Origin: Chitinophaga sp. 180180018-3
Lineage (GTDB): Bacteria; Bacteroidota; Bacteroidia; Chitinophagales; Chitinophagaceae
Direction: 5' to 3'
DNA: 64,000 nt
Assembly (NCBI RefSeq): GCF_037893185.1
Contig: NZ_CP140772.1
Location: forward strand, 4,898,001 to 4,962,000
The notes beneath the pieces are model-generated. The model searched no databases and was not told the DNA's origin. It was given only the letters and a program-made list of their open reading frames with translations. This document shows positions 56,735-64,000 of this stretch, one piece after another (position 1 is the stretch's first letter; each line of letters opens with the position of its first letter). A program made the position numbers and the translations under genes.

Positions 56735-57475
56735 CTAAATCAACACACCACCTCCATCAATCACCAGGTTCCGGCCAGTACCATATTGCTGTTTCATCAG
56801 GTACAAATAACCCAGGGCAATATCTTCCGCCAGCCCTACCCTGCCTGTGGGCAAAGTGCGGTTATAGGTTGCAAACAGCGCTTCCTTATCGGCCTCGGGC
56901 AAACCTTTCCAGAGTTGTGTATCCACAATACCGGGCATAATGCTGTTTACTCTTACAGGAGCCAGTTCTACCGCCAACGCCCTTACCAGTCCCTCCATAG
57001 CGCCGCATATAGCCGCTGCTACCCCCCAGCCTTTACCGGGACGTGCACTGGCAGTGCCTCCTATCAGATTTATCGAACCTCCCTGGCGGATCAGCGGCGC
57101 TCCATACTTCACCGCTGTAAAAGCGCCCCAAAAACGGATATCCATGAAACGGCGGGCGTCGTTGATCTCCGTTTGGTTCATCGTATTCAGGACCAGGTTT
57201 TCTCCGGCAGTATATACCAGGTGGTCAAACGCGCCAATGGTCCCGAAAAAAGACCGGATATTCTCTTCCCGGCTCAGATCCACGGCATATCCCTCACTCC
57301 CCTCAGGTAATTGCTGCAAAGCAGCCTGTATACGTTGCTCATTGCCCGATACAATAACTACCTGCGCCTGCTCTGCCGCAGCGGCTTTAGCCGTAGCCAA
57401 TCCAATCCCCGAACTGGCTCCTAATAAAATCACACGTTGACCATTCAGATCACGATTACTATTTACGTTGTTCAT
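56735..57475 (-). CDS. SDR-family protein lacking the catalytic Tyr/Lys pair
   Basis: About 246 residues from the ATG at 57475 (MNNVNSN); the longer reading overlaps the divergent regulator's control region. The dinucleotide motif LLGASSGIGLATA is intact, as are VDLSREENI, HLVYTAGEN and VRVNSIMPGIVDTQLW. Where classical SDRs have Y-x-x-x-K before the VEGLxRALAxEL helix, this one has GWGVAAAICGAMEGL, so Tyr and Lys are replaced. It belongs to an SDR subgroup with a non-standard site, possibly still NAD(P)-binding. It is divergent from a Crp/Fnr-type regulator that likely controls it. Confidence 0.85.
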   Translation of the reverse strand: MNNVNSNRDLNGQRVILLGASSGIGLATAKAAAAEQAQVVIVSGNEQRIQAALQQLPEGSEGYAVDLSREENIRSFFGTIGAFDHLVYTAGENLVLNTMNQTEINDARRFMDIRFWGAFTAVKYGAPLIRQGGSINLIGGTASARPGKGWGVAAAICGAMEGLVRALAVELAPVRVNSIMPGIVDTQLWKGLPEADKEALFATYNRTLPTGRVGLAEDIALGYLYLMKQQYGTGRNLVIDGGGVLI

Positions 57476-57526
57476 ACTTGAATGATTTATATACTGCAAA
57501 AGTCCTCCACAGCGGCAACCTGGCAA

Positions 57527-57540
57527 TTACCAAATGGTAA
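57527..57540. promoter_or_regulatory. Palindrome between the SDR and Crp/Fnr genes
   Basis: TTACC-AAAT-GGTAA is a perfect inverted repeat with a 4-base spacer, lying in the 103-base gap between the two divergent starts. It fits an operator for the neighbouring regulator. Confidence 0.5.
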
Positions 57541-57578
57541 AAACGCTATTCGGGGAAAAATGTGCCGATATTTGTGTT

Positions 57579-58160
57579 ATGAAAGGACCGTTTTTATCCG
57601 TACTCCAAACCCGTCATGCGTTGCCGGAAGAAGATCAGTTGCTGATCAGCAATGCGTTTACACCCAGGTTGTATAAGGAGGGCACCTACCTGTTCCATGG
57701 AGGCAATATCTGCCGGGAACTGTTCTTTATTAGTAATGGCGTACTCAAGATCCTTACCATAGATAAAAAGGGAGACGATCGCGTATACTATTTCCTGCGC
57801 GAGCGGCAGCTTTGTACCATCATGCCCAGCTTCCTGCAGGAGCAGCCCGCACCCGAAAGCATACAGGCTGCGTGCGATGTTGCCGTATTGGCTATCAGCA
57901 AAACGGAGTTGTACGATTTGTATAGTAAGATCCCTTACCTGAAGCCATTGATCGATGAAATGATCCAGCAAAATCTGTTGAATAAGATTGCGTTAAAGAA
58001 TGTTTATTCGGGGGAAAGTGCGGAAGCGCGTTACCAATTGTTCCTGCAGCAGCAACCGGAAGTAGCGTTAAGGGTGCCGCTCAGTGATATTGCATCTTAC
58101 CTTGAGATGACGCCGCAGTCGCTTAGTCGGATCAGGAAGGGTTTGAGCGAGCGGCAATGA
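57579..58160 (+). CDS. Crp/Fnr-family transcriptional regulator
   Basis: About 193 residues from the ATG at 57579 (MKGPFLSVL). The frame is open 45 bases further up, but that would include the candidate operator. The cyclic-nucleotide-binding-like barrel shows YLFHGGNICRELFFISNGVLKIL near residues 35-57 and the C-helix LIDEMIQQNLLNKI. The HTH is VPLSDIASYLEMTPQSLSRIRK near the C-terminus. No Cys cluster for an Fe-S centre is visible, so it is not an oxygen-sensing Fnr. Likely controls the divergent SDR. Confidence 0.88.
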   Translation: MKGPFLSVLQTRHALPEEDQLLISNAFTPRLYKEGTYLFHGGNICRELFFISNGVLKILTIDKKGDDRVYYFLRERQLCTIMPSFLQEQPAPESIQAACDVAVLAISKTELYDLYSKIPYLKPLIDEMIQQNLLNKIALKNVYSGESAEARYQLFLQQQPEVALRVPLSDIASYLEMTPQSLSRIRKGLSERQ

Positions 58161-58228
58161 GGTTATTGAAACTATGCTATACGGTCTTCAATGATTTTAA
58201 ATGAAAGAAATTACGCGCCTGTCGCCGT

Positions 58229-59260
58229 TCAATTTAACAGCAAATCCAGCGGAATTTTAGTAAAATAAATAGCTGTTTTCTTTGTATGAGATGAGTAATA
58301 GCTTACCCACAATTGTTTATTCTTAATAAGCATACCCGGGTAACTGCAATCCCAGTTCCCTCCCTGTTCCAGTAGAATCGTCTTTATTCGTTTACCGGTA
58401 AGATCCGTTACCATGATCCCCGTCTTTTGTCCGTCGGGATAAAATAAGCGGGTTCCTATCAGGAGCTTTTGCCCATCCGGCGAAAAAATGAAATCAGGAC
58501 CTCCCAGCCGGGAATCCAGCTTCTGGTAGCTAAATGTATCGAAGGGTGCGGCGCCAATAGCAAGCACCCCATTTGTATCGCCTTCCTCTCTGCGTACCAC
58601 GATATACATTTTACCATTGGCATCGAACCTGATGGTGGCTTCATTGGGAGATCCATCGATATTCAGCGCCGTAATTTTTTCAAAGGTTTTACCATCTGTT
58701 GTTTTTACCAGCTTTACGGTGCCGCCATTGCCGTAGTCAATTCCATATCCGGTACCCTTATACCAGGTAAGCCTCCAGATACAGTGGTTACCATTGTTGT
58801 TATTAGTAATAACAGGTTGCTCCGGCGTTGTAAACTGCCTCGAAGATCCCATAAATGCCACGTAGGGCATCATGCCTAAAAACCGGGAAGGCTTTTGCGT
58901 TGTATCATACCAGGAACCGATCATCAGGCAGAGCACACCGCCATCGGGCATTACAGATAGCTTCGGATCTCTCAGGTCGATACCTTCCTGTTGCAGGGTA
59001 GCAAAATCGTCCCAGGTGGCGCCGTCTTTTGTTCTCAGAATTTTTGTAATCCCGTTTGAGCCGGGAATATGGCTGGAAGCCTCCCGGAAACAGCAATAAA
59101 CATATCCTTTGTATTCAAGCAGGTCTGTAAAAGCATTGTGCGGCGCCTGGTTCCGGATTTCAGTAGCGGAAAAGAAGGTGATTGCAGGCGTAGCGGGAGA
59201 CTGGGCTATGCTATGCTGCATTGAGAATAGAAATATAGCAAGTACAAAAAACTGTTTCAT
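58229..59260 (-). CDS. Secreted BNR/sialidase-like propeller protein
   Basis: 343 residues with signal peptide (MKQFFVLAIFLFSMQHSIAQ). The beta-propeller carries Asp-box-like repeats (RTKDGATWDDF, KTTDGKTFEKI) and an Arg/Glu-rich centre (CCFREASSH, SPNEATIRFD, VVRREEGDTNG, DCSYPGMLI). The pattern resembles exo-alpha-sialidase-related proteins in Bacteroidota, but the usual Arg triad cannot be confirmed. It is monocistronic in appearance, converging on the Crp/Fnr gene. Role in glycan hydrolysis is inferred. Confidence 0.65.
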   Translation of the reverse strand: MKQFFVLAIFLFSMQHSIAQSPATPAITFFSATEIRNQAPHNAFTDLLEYKGYVYCCFREASSHIPGSNGITKILRTKDGATWDDFATLQQEGIDLRDPKLSVMPDGGVLCLMIGSWYDTTQKPSRFLGMMPYVAFMGSSRQFTTPEQPVITNNNNGNHCIWRLTWYKGTGYGIDYGNGGTVKLVKTTDGKTFEKITALNIDGSPNEATIRFDANGKMYIVVRREEGDTNGVLAIGAAPFDTFSYQKLDSRLGGPDFIFSPDGQKLLIGTRLFYPDGQKTGIMVTDLTGKRIKTILLEQGGNWDCSYPGMLIKNKQLWVSYYSSHTKKTAIYFTKIPLDLLLN

Positions 59261-59419
59261 GTTGTTTTTTTATAGTAAAAAACTGCCTCCCGGCGTTGAC
59301 ATATCAAAATAGCCAATACCTCTTTTATTTTCAATAAATTAAGATACTGATCAAATGGCAAAATTACAAGCAGCGATCATTGGGAGCGACACCAACATGA
59401 AGATCTTCGTCTGATGACA

Positions 59420-60379
59420 CTATGTTCTATACGCTTTCAATACATTCATTACCCAGCTTTTACCCCATTGCTCGATCTGTTCGTTTGTCCATAGATATGG
59501 GTAAAAAATCCTTTTCTGGAATCTTGGCGGCAGATATTTCTGCCAGTTGGTACCACCTGTTGCGGCGATGTCTACCGGATCGCGCTCCAGGTAGCGAACG
59601 GCAGATTTATAATGTGATAGTGGCCATTCTACGTTTACAAACAGGTCCAGTTTTCTGAGCTCTTCTGCTACTGTGCTCATATCCTCCCCTCGTTGGTGCA
59701 ACATTTTGTAGCACGCAGAGAAATTGCTGCTGATATTGTTTTGCGCCAGCTGCAGTAGTTGCCCGGCATACTTCGCTGTGAACTGTTGCAGCGTAAGTGT
59801 TTGCTTACCGGTCGATAATTCCGAAGCACCGTATTTCCAATAGATGTACTCAAACTGTTCTGCCGGTGAAGCATTCGCCAGTTCGTCGCGCATATGAACG
59901 GTTACCAGTTGAATGAGGTCTGTTGAATAGATTTCAATCATACGATATTGTGCAGATTGAAAGCCACTTGCCGGCAACAGCGACATTCTGAATTTCAGAA
60001 ATTGTTCTTTATCCATTCCATCTACCATAATATCGAAAGACGATACCAGGGCGGTAAAATAGGCGTTAATCCTTTTAAGCCTTGAGGCAAAGAACTCAGG
60101 ATGAAGAGCAGCGTTGGTACTTATCTGCCGGCATTCATGCAGCGCCAGTTTAAAATACAGTTCAGTGATCTGGTGATACATGATGAATACTTCTTCATCC
60201 GGATAGGAAGTTTTCGGATGCTGAAGAGTCAGCAATGTATCCAAATGAATATAATCCCAATACGTCAGGTAGTCTGCATACAGCAGCCCATCGAGGTATG
60301 CAGTAATATCCTGCCCCATGACAGCATACTTATCGTGCAGCCGGGATAGTCTGTCTTTTATTTCCGCTGTTATTTCCAT
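59420..60379 (-). CDS. kynA: Tryptophan 2,3-dioxygenase
   Basis: 319 residues. Family features include YLTYWDYIHLDTLLTLQHPKT, EVFIMYHQITELYFKLALHE, the FLKFRMSLLPASGFQSAQYRMIE block and the heme-ligand region NVEWPLSHYKSAVRYLER near residue 260. It opens the indole ring of tryptophan to N-formylkynurenine in the cytosol. It lies 10 bases after kynU on the same strand and completes a two-gene kynurenine module. A 26-base piece of this gene is duplicated at 56572. Confidence 0.93.
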   Translation of the reverse strand: MEITAEIKDRLSRLHDKYAVMGQDITAYLDGLLYADYLTYWDYIHLDTLLTLQHPKTSYPDEEVFIMYHQITELYFKLALHECRQISTNAALHPEFFASRLKRINAYFTALVSSFDIMVDGMDKEQFLKFRMSLLPASGFQSAQYRMIEIYSTDLIQLVTVHMRDELANASPAEQFEYIYWKYGASELSTGKQTLTLQQFTAKYAGQLLQLAQNNISSNFSACYKMLHQRGEDMSTVAEELRKLDLFVNVEWPLSHYKSAVRYLERDPVDIAATGGTNWQKYLPPRFQKRIFYPYLWTNEQIEQWGKSWVMNVLKAYRT

Positions 60380-60389
60380 TTGTTGCTTG

Positions 60390-61688
60390 TTATTGCTTTT
60401 GTGTAACCAGTTCTTTACTTATTGTCAGCATACATGCTGCTGTCAGAAAAACATCTTCAAAACTGTTGTAGAGTGGCACCGGGCTTAACCTGATAACGTC
60501 AGGCTCCCGCCAGTCGCCCAGGATATTGCCGGCCACCAACGCCTGAAATATTTCTTTGGCTTTGTATTGCGCCACGATGGATACCTGGGCGCCTCTTTCG
60601 GCTTCCGCTGATGGAGTAATGATCTTATATTGTTCGAAGCCGAGGCTGTTGTTCACTTCACCAATAAGGTAGCATAGATAGGCAGTCAGCTGTATGCTCT
60701 TTTTTCTGAGCGGATCCATGAAGCCGGCTTTCTCAAAAATTTTGAGTGAAGCATAATACAATGCCATCGGGATAACCTGTGTGCAGCTTACCTGCCAGCC
60801 ATCTGCGCCTGATTCAGGCGTAAACCCTTTTTGCATGTTGAACCGCTGTTGCTCCTGGTATCCCCACCAGCCGGCGAAGCGGTTGAGCGATTTGCCGGAG
60901 AAATGTTTTTCGTGTACAAAAATCCCACTGATGCCACCGGGGCCGCCATTCTGGTATTTATAGGAACACCAGCAGGCGAAATCAATGTTCCAGTCATGCA
61001 GTTTCAATGGCACATTTCCGGCAGCATGTGCCAGATCAAATCCTACCACGGCTCCGGCGGCATGGCCTGCTTCTGTAATGGCAGGCATATCGAACCACTG
61101 GCCGGTAAAATAATTTATGCCACCAAAAAGCACCAGGGCAATATGTTCACTATTATCGGCGATGACAGCCAGCATATCTTCCGTTCTCAGCGTGTTTTCT
61201 CCTGCCCTGGGAGCTACTTCTATAATGGCGTCTTTCGGATCGTAGCCATGAAACCTTACCTGGCTCTCCACCGCATATTGGTCGGATGGGAAAGCGCCTG
61301 CTTCCATTATGATCTTAAACCTGGCTGCAGCAGGGCGATAGAAGCTCACCATCAGCAGATGCAAATTCACGGTGAGGGTATTCATCGGACATACTTCCTG
61401 AGCGCTGGCGCCAACGATGTTAGCCATCAGGGTTTTCAGTTCTTTGTGATAGTACATCCACGGCGTTTCTCCATCAAACCAGCCCTCCACTGCAAGATTT
61501 TCCCAGTTATTCATTTGCTGATCAATATAGCTGCGCGATGTTCTGGGTTGCAATCCCAGTGAATTGCCGCACATATAAATAATGGGAGCATCATTTTGCC
61601 GCGGAAACAGAAACTCATCTCTCAGTTGATGTAATGGATCTTGCTGATCCAGGCCTTGTGCAAAAGCCTGATTGTTCTCAAAAATCAT
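60390..61688 (-). CDS. kynU: Kynureninase
   Basis: 432 residues, PLP aspartate-aminotransferase fold. IYMCGNSLGLQPRTSRSYI marks the N-terminus. VGFDLAHAAGNVPLKLHDWNIDFACWCSYKYQNGG holds the PLP region, with the Schiff-base Lys244 in CSYKYQNGG. FAGWWGYQEQQRFNMQKGFTPE and SGADGWQVS are substrate-side motifs. It cleaves kynurenine to anthranilate and alanine. First gene of a kynU-kynA unit. No formamidase is adjacent. Confidence 0.94.
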   Translation of the reverse strand: MIFENNQAFAQGLDQQDPLHQLRDEFLFPRQNDAPIIYMCGNSLGLQPRTSRSYIDQQMNNWENLAVEGWFDGETPWMYYHKELKTLMANIVGASAQEVCPMNTLTVNLHLLMVSFYRPAAARFKIIMEAGAFPSDQYAVESQVRFHGYDPKDAIIEVAPRAGENTLRTEDMLAVIADNSEHIALVLFGGINYFTGQWFDMPAITEAGHAAGAVVGFDLAHAAGNVPLKLHDWNIDFACWCSYKYQNGGPGGISGIFVHEKHFSGKSLNRFAGWWGYQEQQRFNMQKGFTPESGADGWQVSCTQVIPMALYYASLKIFEKAGFMDPLRKKSIQLTAYLCYLIGEVNNSLGFEQYKIITPSAEAERGAQVSIVAQYKAKEIFQALVAGNILGDWREPDVIRLSPVPLYNSFEDVFLTAACMLTISKELVTQKQ

Positions 61689-61872
61689 GTTGGTAAATAT
61701 ATTAACGGTTGGAAGCTACGCGCATAAACATTGCTGTCGATGACGTAAAAACGATATACCAGTAAGTAGGAAGATTGCAGCAGCAGGCTGCCTGCAGGAG
61801 GAGCTCCTGCTAAGAAGGACGGTTGATTATATTTTTGTAGATATCCAGCATTGACCAGAAAGTAGGGCAAAG

Positions 61873-61880
61873 CAAATATA
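61873..61880 (-). promoter_or_regulatory. Possible -7 box of the kynU-kynA unit
   Basis: On the minus strand TATATTTG matches TAnnTTTG about 185 bases before the kynU ATG. The -33 TTTG is only 15 bases further up, closer than usual, so this is tentative. The implied leader holds a stem GCAGGAG-GAG-CTCCTGC near 61793-61809. Confidence 0.3.
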
Positions 61881-61945
61881 AATTGGTTATTCTGCCAAAT
61901 AATTTTATAAATCCAAAGTGCTCAGGCGATCGCCCTCCCATTCAC

Positions 61946-61974
61946 AACTTGAACAAACTTGAACCAATTTGAAC
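61946..61974 (+). repeat. Three 10-base-period repeats upstream of the secreted unknown gene
   Basis: AACTTGAAC, AACTTGAAC and AATTTGAAC recur at exactly 10-base steps (61946, 61956, 61966), one helical turn apart, ahead of the -7 box at 61998. A regulator array on one DNA face is plausible. Confidence 0.5.
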
Positions 61975-61997
61975 AGGCAGGTTCCGGCAGCGGTGAA

Positions 61998-62005
61998 TAA
62001 CTTTG
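61998..62005 (+). promoter_or_regulatory. -7 box of the secreted unknown gene
   Basis: TAACTTTG matches TAnnTTTG 35 bases before the ATG at 62041. The nearest TTTG upstream (61968-61971) is 26 bases away, longer than usual. Confidence 0.45.
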
Positions 62006-62040
62006 AATCCATACAAAAAGTGCTATTAAATAAAACTCCC

Positions 62041-62928
62041 ATGATGAGAATAACCGTTTTAATCCTGGCCTTCTTTATTACATTTCCTTGTCTGAGCCAG
62101 GTAAAAAGTGTACGCAACAAAGCTGGCATGCAGCTCAGGGTGGCAGAGGAAAACACCCAGCCGACGCTGCGGGTTGTTCTGCCAGGCCGGCCGGTCTCGG
62201 ACCGCAGCATCGAGATCCTGTTTCCGGAGCACGTTACGGTACGACCACACGGGATGGCCGACGCCAATCAACTCTACCTCTTTCAGCCGGGGCGATACGG
62301 CGAGCAGCCGCTATGGCGGCAGTCCGGACGATCATTAGAATATGAGAAAAACCTGCCAGGCAACGTTCACGTACTGGCACGAGCCACCCTCGAAGAAGAT
62401 GGGGTACTCTTTCACTTCAAGCTTAAAAACCAGTCGAGGGTGACGTACGATCTGATCTGGGCGCCAATTGATCCACGGCTCACTTCGGAGTTCCACGATG
62501 TTCGGTTGGAACGGACGTACGTTCATCATGCAGACGGCTTCGATCTGCTCGCTTCGGAAACGCCAACCCGCCTGACGATGCCGCTCGATCAATGGCTGCC
62601 CGCCCGGTACCTCGCCTCGTTCACCTGGCCGATACCGGCGCAGCGTGTCGAACATCGGGGGGGTATCACGTATTATAACAAGTCGCGCGCAGTTGATGCG
62701 CCTTTCATTGCCACACTTTCGCGGGACGGCCGGTGGGTGATTGCAAGTTTCACCCGTACTACCGGCAACGTGTGGAGCAATCCGGAGCTGACTTGTCAGC
62801 ATGTGGATCCACAGGCAGCGTTGTCGCCGGGTGAAGAGGTGATATTGGAGACTAAGATCCTTGTTGTAGAGGGAACGCTTGAGGGGGTATTTAAGATGGC
62901 TATGGAGCAACGGGGGCAACTACGATAA
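62041..62928 (+). CDS. Secreted protein of unknown function
   Basis: About 295 residues from the ATG at 62041; the frame extends 24 codons up, but those precede a good signal peptide (MMRITVLILAFFITFPCLSQ) and overlap the -7 box. The mature part is beta-rich with LRVVLPGRPVSDRSIEILFPEHV, VHVLARATLEEDGVLFHFKLKNQS, a HADGFDLLASETP loop and a final VILETKILVVEGTLEGVF, suggesting a jelly-roll or mutarotase-like sandwich. I recognise no family. Its codons look richer in G and C than the neighbouring genes, a hint of recent transfer. Confidence 0.6.
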   Translation: MMRITVLILAFFITFPCLSQVKSVRNKAGMQLRVAEENTQPTLRVVLPGRPVSDRSIEILFPEHVTVRPHGMADANQLYLFQPGRYGEQPLWRQSGRSLEYEKNLPGNVHVLARATLEEDGVLFHFKLKNQSRVTYDLIWAPIDPRLTSEFHDVRLERTYVHHADGFDLLASETPTRLTMPLDQWLPARYLASFTWPIPAQRVEHRGGITYYNKSRAVDAPFIATLSRDGRWVIASFTRTTGNVWSNPELTCQHVDPQAALSPGEEVILETKILVVEGTLEGVFKMAMEQRGQLR

Positions 62929-63147
62929 CTATCCGCAATGGCAGGTACCCTGTTGCATAGGCGGACATTTTACAGTGCCGTAGCTACAATATACGCAACA
63001 ATCGCCGGCAAGGGGTTTCAGCCGCTCATGACAACTGGTACATTCATAAAAATACTGACATGCATCTGTAGGCATAGTTTCTTCCTTTTTGTAGCCGCAA
63101 TGCGGACATGTTATGACCGACTTTAGAATGATAGTTGTATTTGCCAT
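62929..63147 (-). CDS. GDCCVxC domain protein (mercury locus)
   Basis: 72 residues with a rubredoxin-like N-terminal knuckle (ITCPHCGYKKEETMP), a second pair CTSCHERLKP, and the exact GDCCVYC signature that names the GDCCVxC family. It ends in CHCG. Twelve Cys in 72 residues indicate a metal- or thiol-binding role. Family members are commonly found beside merTP genes, and some homologues carry selenocysteine. Here all positions are Cys. It is the last gene of the regulator-merTP-GDCCVxC unit, 12 bases after merTP. Confidence 0.85.
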   Translation of the reverse strand: MANTTIILKSVITCPHCGYKKEETMPTDACQYFYECTSCHERLKPLAGDCCVYCSYGTVKCPPMQQGTCHCG

Positions 63148-63159
63148 GATAATATCTGT

Positions 63160-63756
63160 TTATTGGATGACCTTGTAACCAGTTTCCGCTTCCACCCTGG
63201 CGGCTAATTGCTGAATAGAAGTCTGGGTGCTGTCGAATTTTACTATTGTTATGCCTTTAGCATAGAAGGTTTGGGCCGCCTGAACACCTGGTGTTTGCAA
63301 AAGGGCATGGTTAACATGTCTTTCGCATGCTTCACAGCTCATACCCCGGATATGTAATGTTGCCTGTCTGCTGGATGACTGGTTGCCCGCAGCAACCGTT
63401 TGTTCAGGTGATTCAGGCCGGAAAAATGTATTGTAATATGGGAAGGCCGACAGCAGGAAGGATATAGCTGCAATAGTCCAAAGAACGGCTTTAGACTGCA
63501 TAAAACCTTTCTTTTCTTCACAACCACATTCATCTTTTCTTTGCGGTTTATATGCCTGATAGAAAGCCACCCCTAGAGTCAATACAGTTGCAGCAAGCAG
63601 GTAAGGCCGGAGCGGTGCGGCCCAGCTGAATGCTGACACGGCGCCTCCGGTTCCCCCTACTATTGCCAATACCGGCACTATACAGCAAAGGGAAGATGTA
63701 AGCGCCAACAACAAACCAGACCCTAAAAGAAGCCGGTTATTCTTTGTTTTACTCAT
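63160..63756 (-). CDS. MerTP: mercuric ion transporter fused to a MerP-like domain
   Basis: 198 residues. The MerT half has membrane helices with the Cys pair TSSLCCIVPVLAIVGG near residue 24, a loop with ECGCEEKK and a third helix AIAAISFLLSAF-like (TIAAISFLLSAFPYYNTFF). The C-terminal heavy-metal-associated domain (about 130-198) has the CxxC motif RGMSCEACERHV. It takes Hg2+ into the cytosol for reduction or disposal. The ATG overlaps the regulator's TGA (ATGA), so the genes are coupled. No merA is in the window. Confidence 0.9.
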   Translation of the reverse strand: MSKTKNNRLLLGSGLLLALTSSLCCIVPVLAIVGGTGGAVSAFSWAAPLRPYLLAATVLTLGVAFYQAYKPQRKDECGCEEKKGFMQSKAVLWTIAAISFLLSAFPYYNTFFRPESPEQTVAAGNQSSSRQATLHIRGMSCEACERHVNHALLQTPGVQAAQTFYAKGITIVKFDSTQTSIQQLAARVEAETGYKVIQ

Positions 63757-64000
63757 GCGGTTTCAATGTTTAGATTTAACCGGTTGATGATCTTAAAAAA
63801 TGGCCGGAGCAGTTTCAGGTGCTCAGGTACGATGGAATAAAAAATGGTCTGCCCTACTTTCCGGGAGGTGACTATATTACCATCTTTCATTTTACGCAGA
63901 TGTTGGGATATTGCCGGGATACTCATATTAAGAATATCGCTGAGATCACAGGGACACAGTTCCTTTTCTTCTTCCAAAAGATAAAGGATCTTCAACCGTG
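63753..64000 (-). CDS. ArsR/SmtB-type metalloregulator of the mercury locus (N-terminus off the right edge)
   Basis: The frame is open to the window edge and lacks the N-terminal helix and start, so at least 80 residues are seen. It has the winged HTH core RLKILYLLEEE, the metal site ELCPCDLSDIL (Cys-Pro-Cys in alpha3, ArsR-like), the recognition helix MSIPAISQHLRKMKDGNIV and the wing VGQTIFYSIV. Upstream of and coupled to merTP, it is likely the repressor of the locus, sensing Hg2+. Confidence 0.85.
   Translation of the reverse strand, partial: RLKILYLLEEEKELCPCDLSDILNMSIPAISQHLRKMKDGNIVTSRKVGQTIFYSIVPEHLKLLRPFFKIINRLNLNIETA

Noticed and set aside
59355..59414. 19-residue plus-strand ORF (MAKLQAAIIGSDTNMKIF...)
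   Set aside because: Too short to support; no ribosome-binding site, promoter or homologue recognised.
61685..61870. Small minus-strand ORF upstream of kynU
   Set aside because: Lies in the probable leader, lacks a ribosome site and has no family resemblance.
1..64000. tRNA, rRNA, CRISPR arrays, intact insertion sequences, phage genes
   Set aside because: No cloverleaf, spacer array, transposase or phage-like gene was recognised. The InsA-like ribbon at 12996 is part of a LacI regulator, not a transposase.

Overview
The window looks like chromosomal DNA of a Chitinophaga-type member of the Bacteroidota (Chitinophagaceae). Three SusC/SusD pairs, two complete ECF sigma/FecR cassettes, a type IX secretion sorting tail, many AraC-type regulators and Bacteroidota-style -7 boxes (TAnnTTTG) all point there. 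No tRNA, rRNA, CRISPR array, intact transposon or phage gene was seen.

Layout. 1-8.0 kb: a truncated fecR, a HopJ-family gene, a decayed arsenic locus (arsR, a stump of an arsenite exporter with a second ArsR-operator-like site, arsC), asnA, flavohemoglobin hmp with a well-formed promoter, a DUF3396-like gene, a secreted M20 amidohydrolase and a small outer-membrane barrel. 8.0-13.0 kb: two AraC regulators, a PhyH-type dioxygenase, an MTHFR-like protein and a LacI regulator with an N-terminal zinc ribbon. 13.2-26.4 kb: polysaccharide utilisation locus (PUL) 1, running SusC, SusD, GH2, FAD oxidoreductase, six-hairpin glycosidase-like protein and Na+/solute symporter. 26.5-28.3 kb: an SDR and an AraC regulator. 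28.3-39.2 kb (minus strand): PUL 2, an ECF sigma/FecR cassette driving an STN-containing SusC, then SusD, a GH29 fucosidase and a GH43-like protein. The fecR-susC gap is littered with gene relics. 39.5-41.5 kb: oleate hydratase broken by one frameshift. 41.6-55.3 kb: PUL 3, with ECF sigma, FecR, a SusC without STN, SusD, a sialate-O-acetylesterase-type esterase and a 1819-residue T9SS-secreted GH74-like protein. 55.4-64 kb: universal stress protein, a rearrangement scar, an SDR without its catalytic Tyr/Lys paired with a Crp/Fnr regulator, a BNR-type secreted protein, kynU-kynA (tryptophan to kynurenine to anthranilate), a secreted protein of unknown function, and a mercury locus (ArsR-type regulator, MerTP, GDCCVxC protein).

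How the parts fit. Each PUL carries its own type of switch: LacI for PUL 1 and sigma/FecR for PULs 2 and 3. PUL 2 looks aimed at fucosylated glycans. PUL 3 looks aimed at acetylated beta-glucans such as xyloglucan. The PUL 1 substrate is not clear; its FAD enzyme suggests an oxidative step. The most unusual observations are the many small relics (ars, GH3-like tails, T9SS tail plus a TDO-derived 26-mer), the zinc-ribbon LacI, the mismatch between FecR control and an STN-less SusC in PUL 3, and the paired inverted elements at the hmp promoter. All functional statements rest on motif and family recognition by eye; no database search was run.
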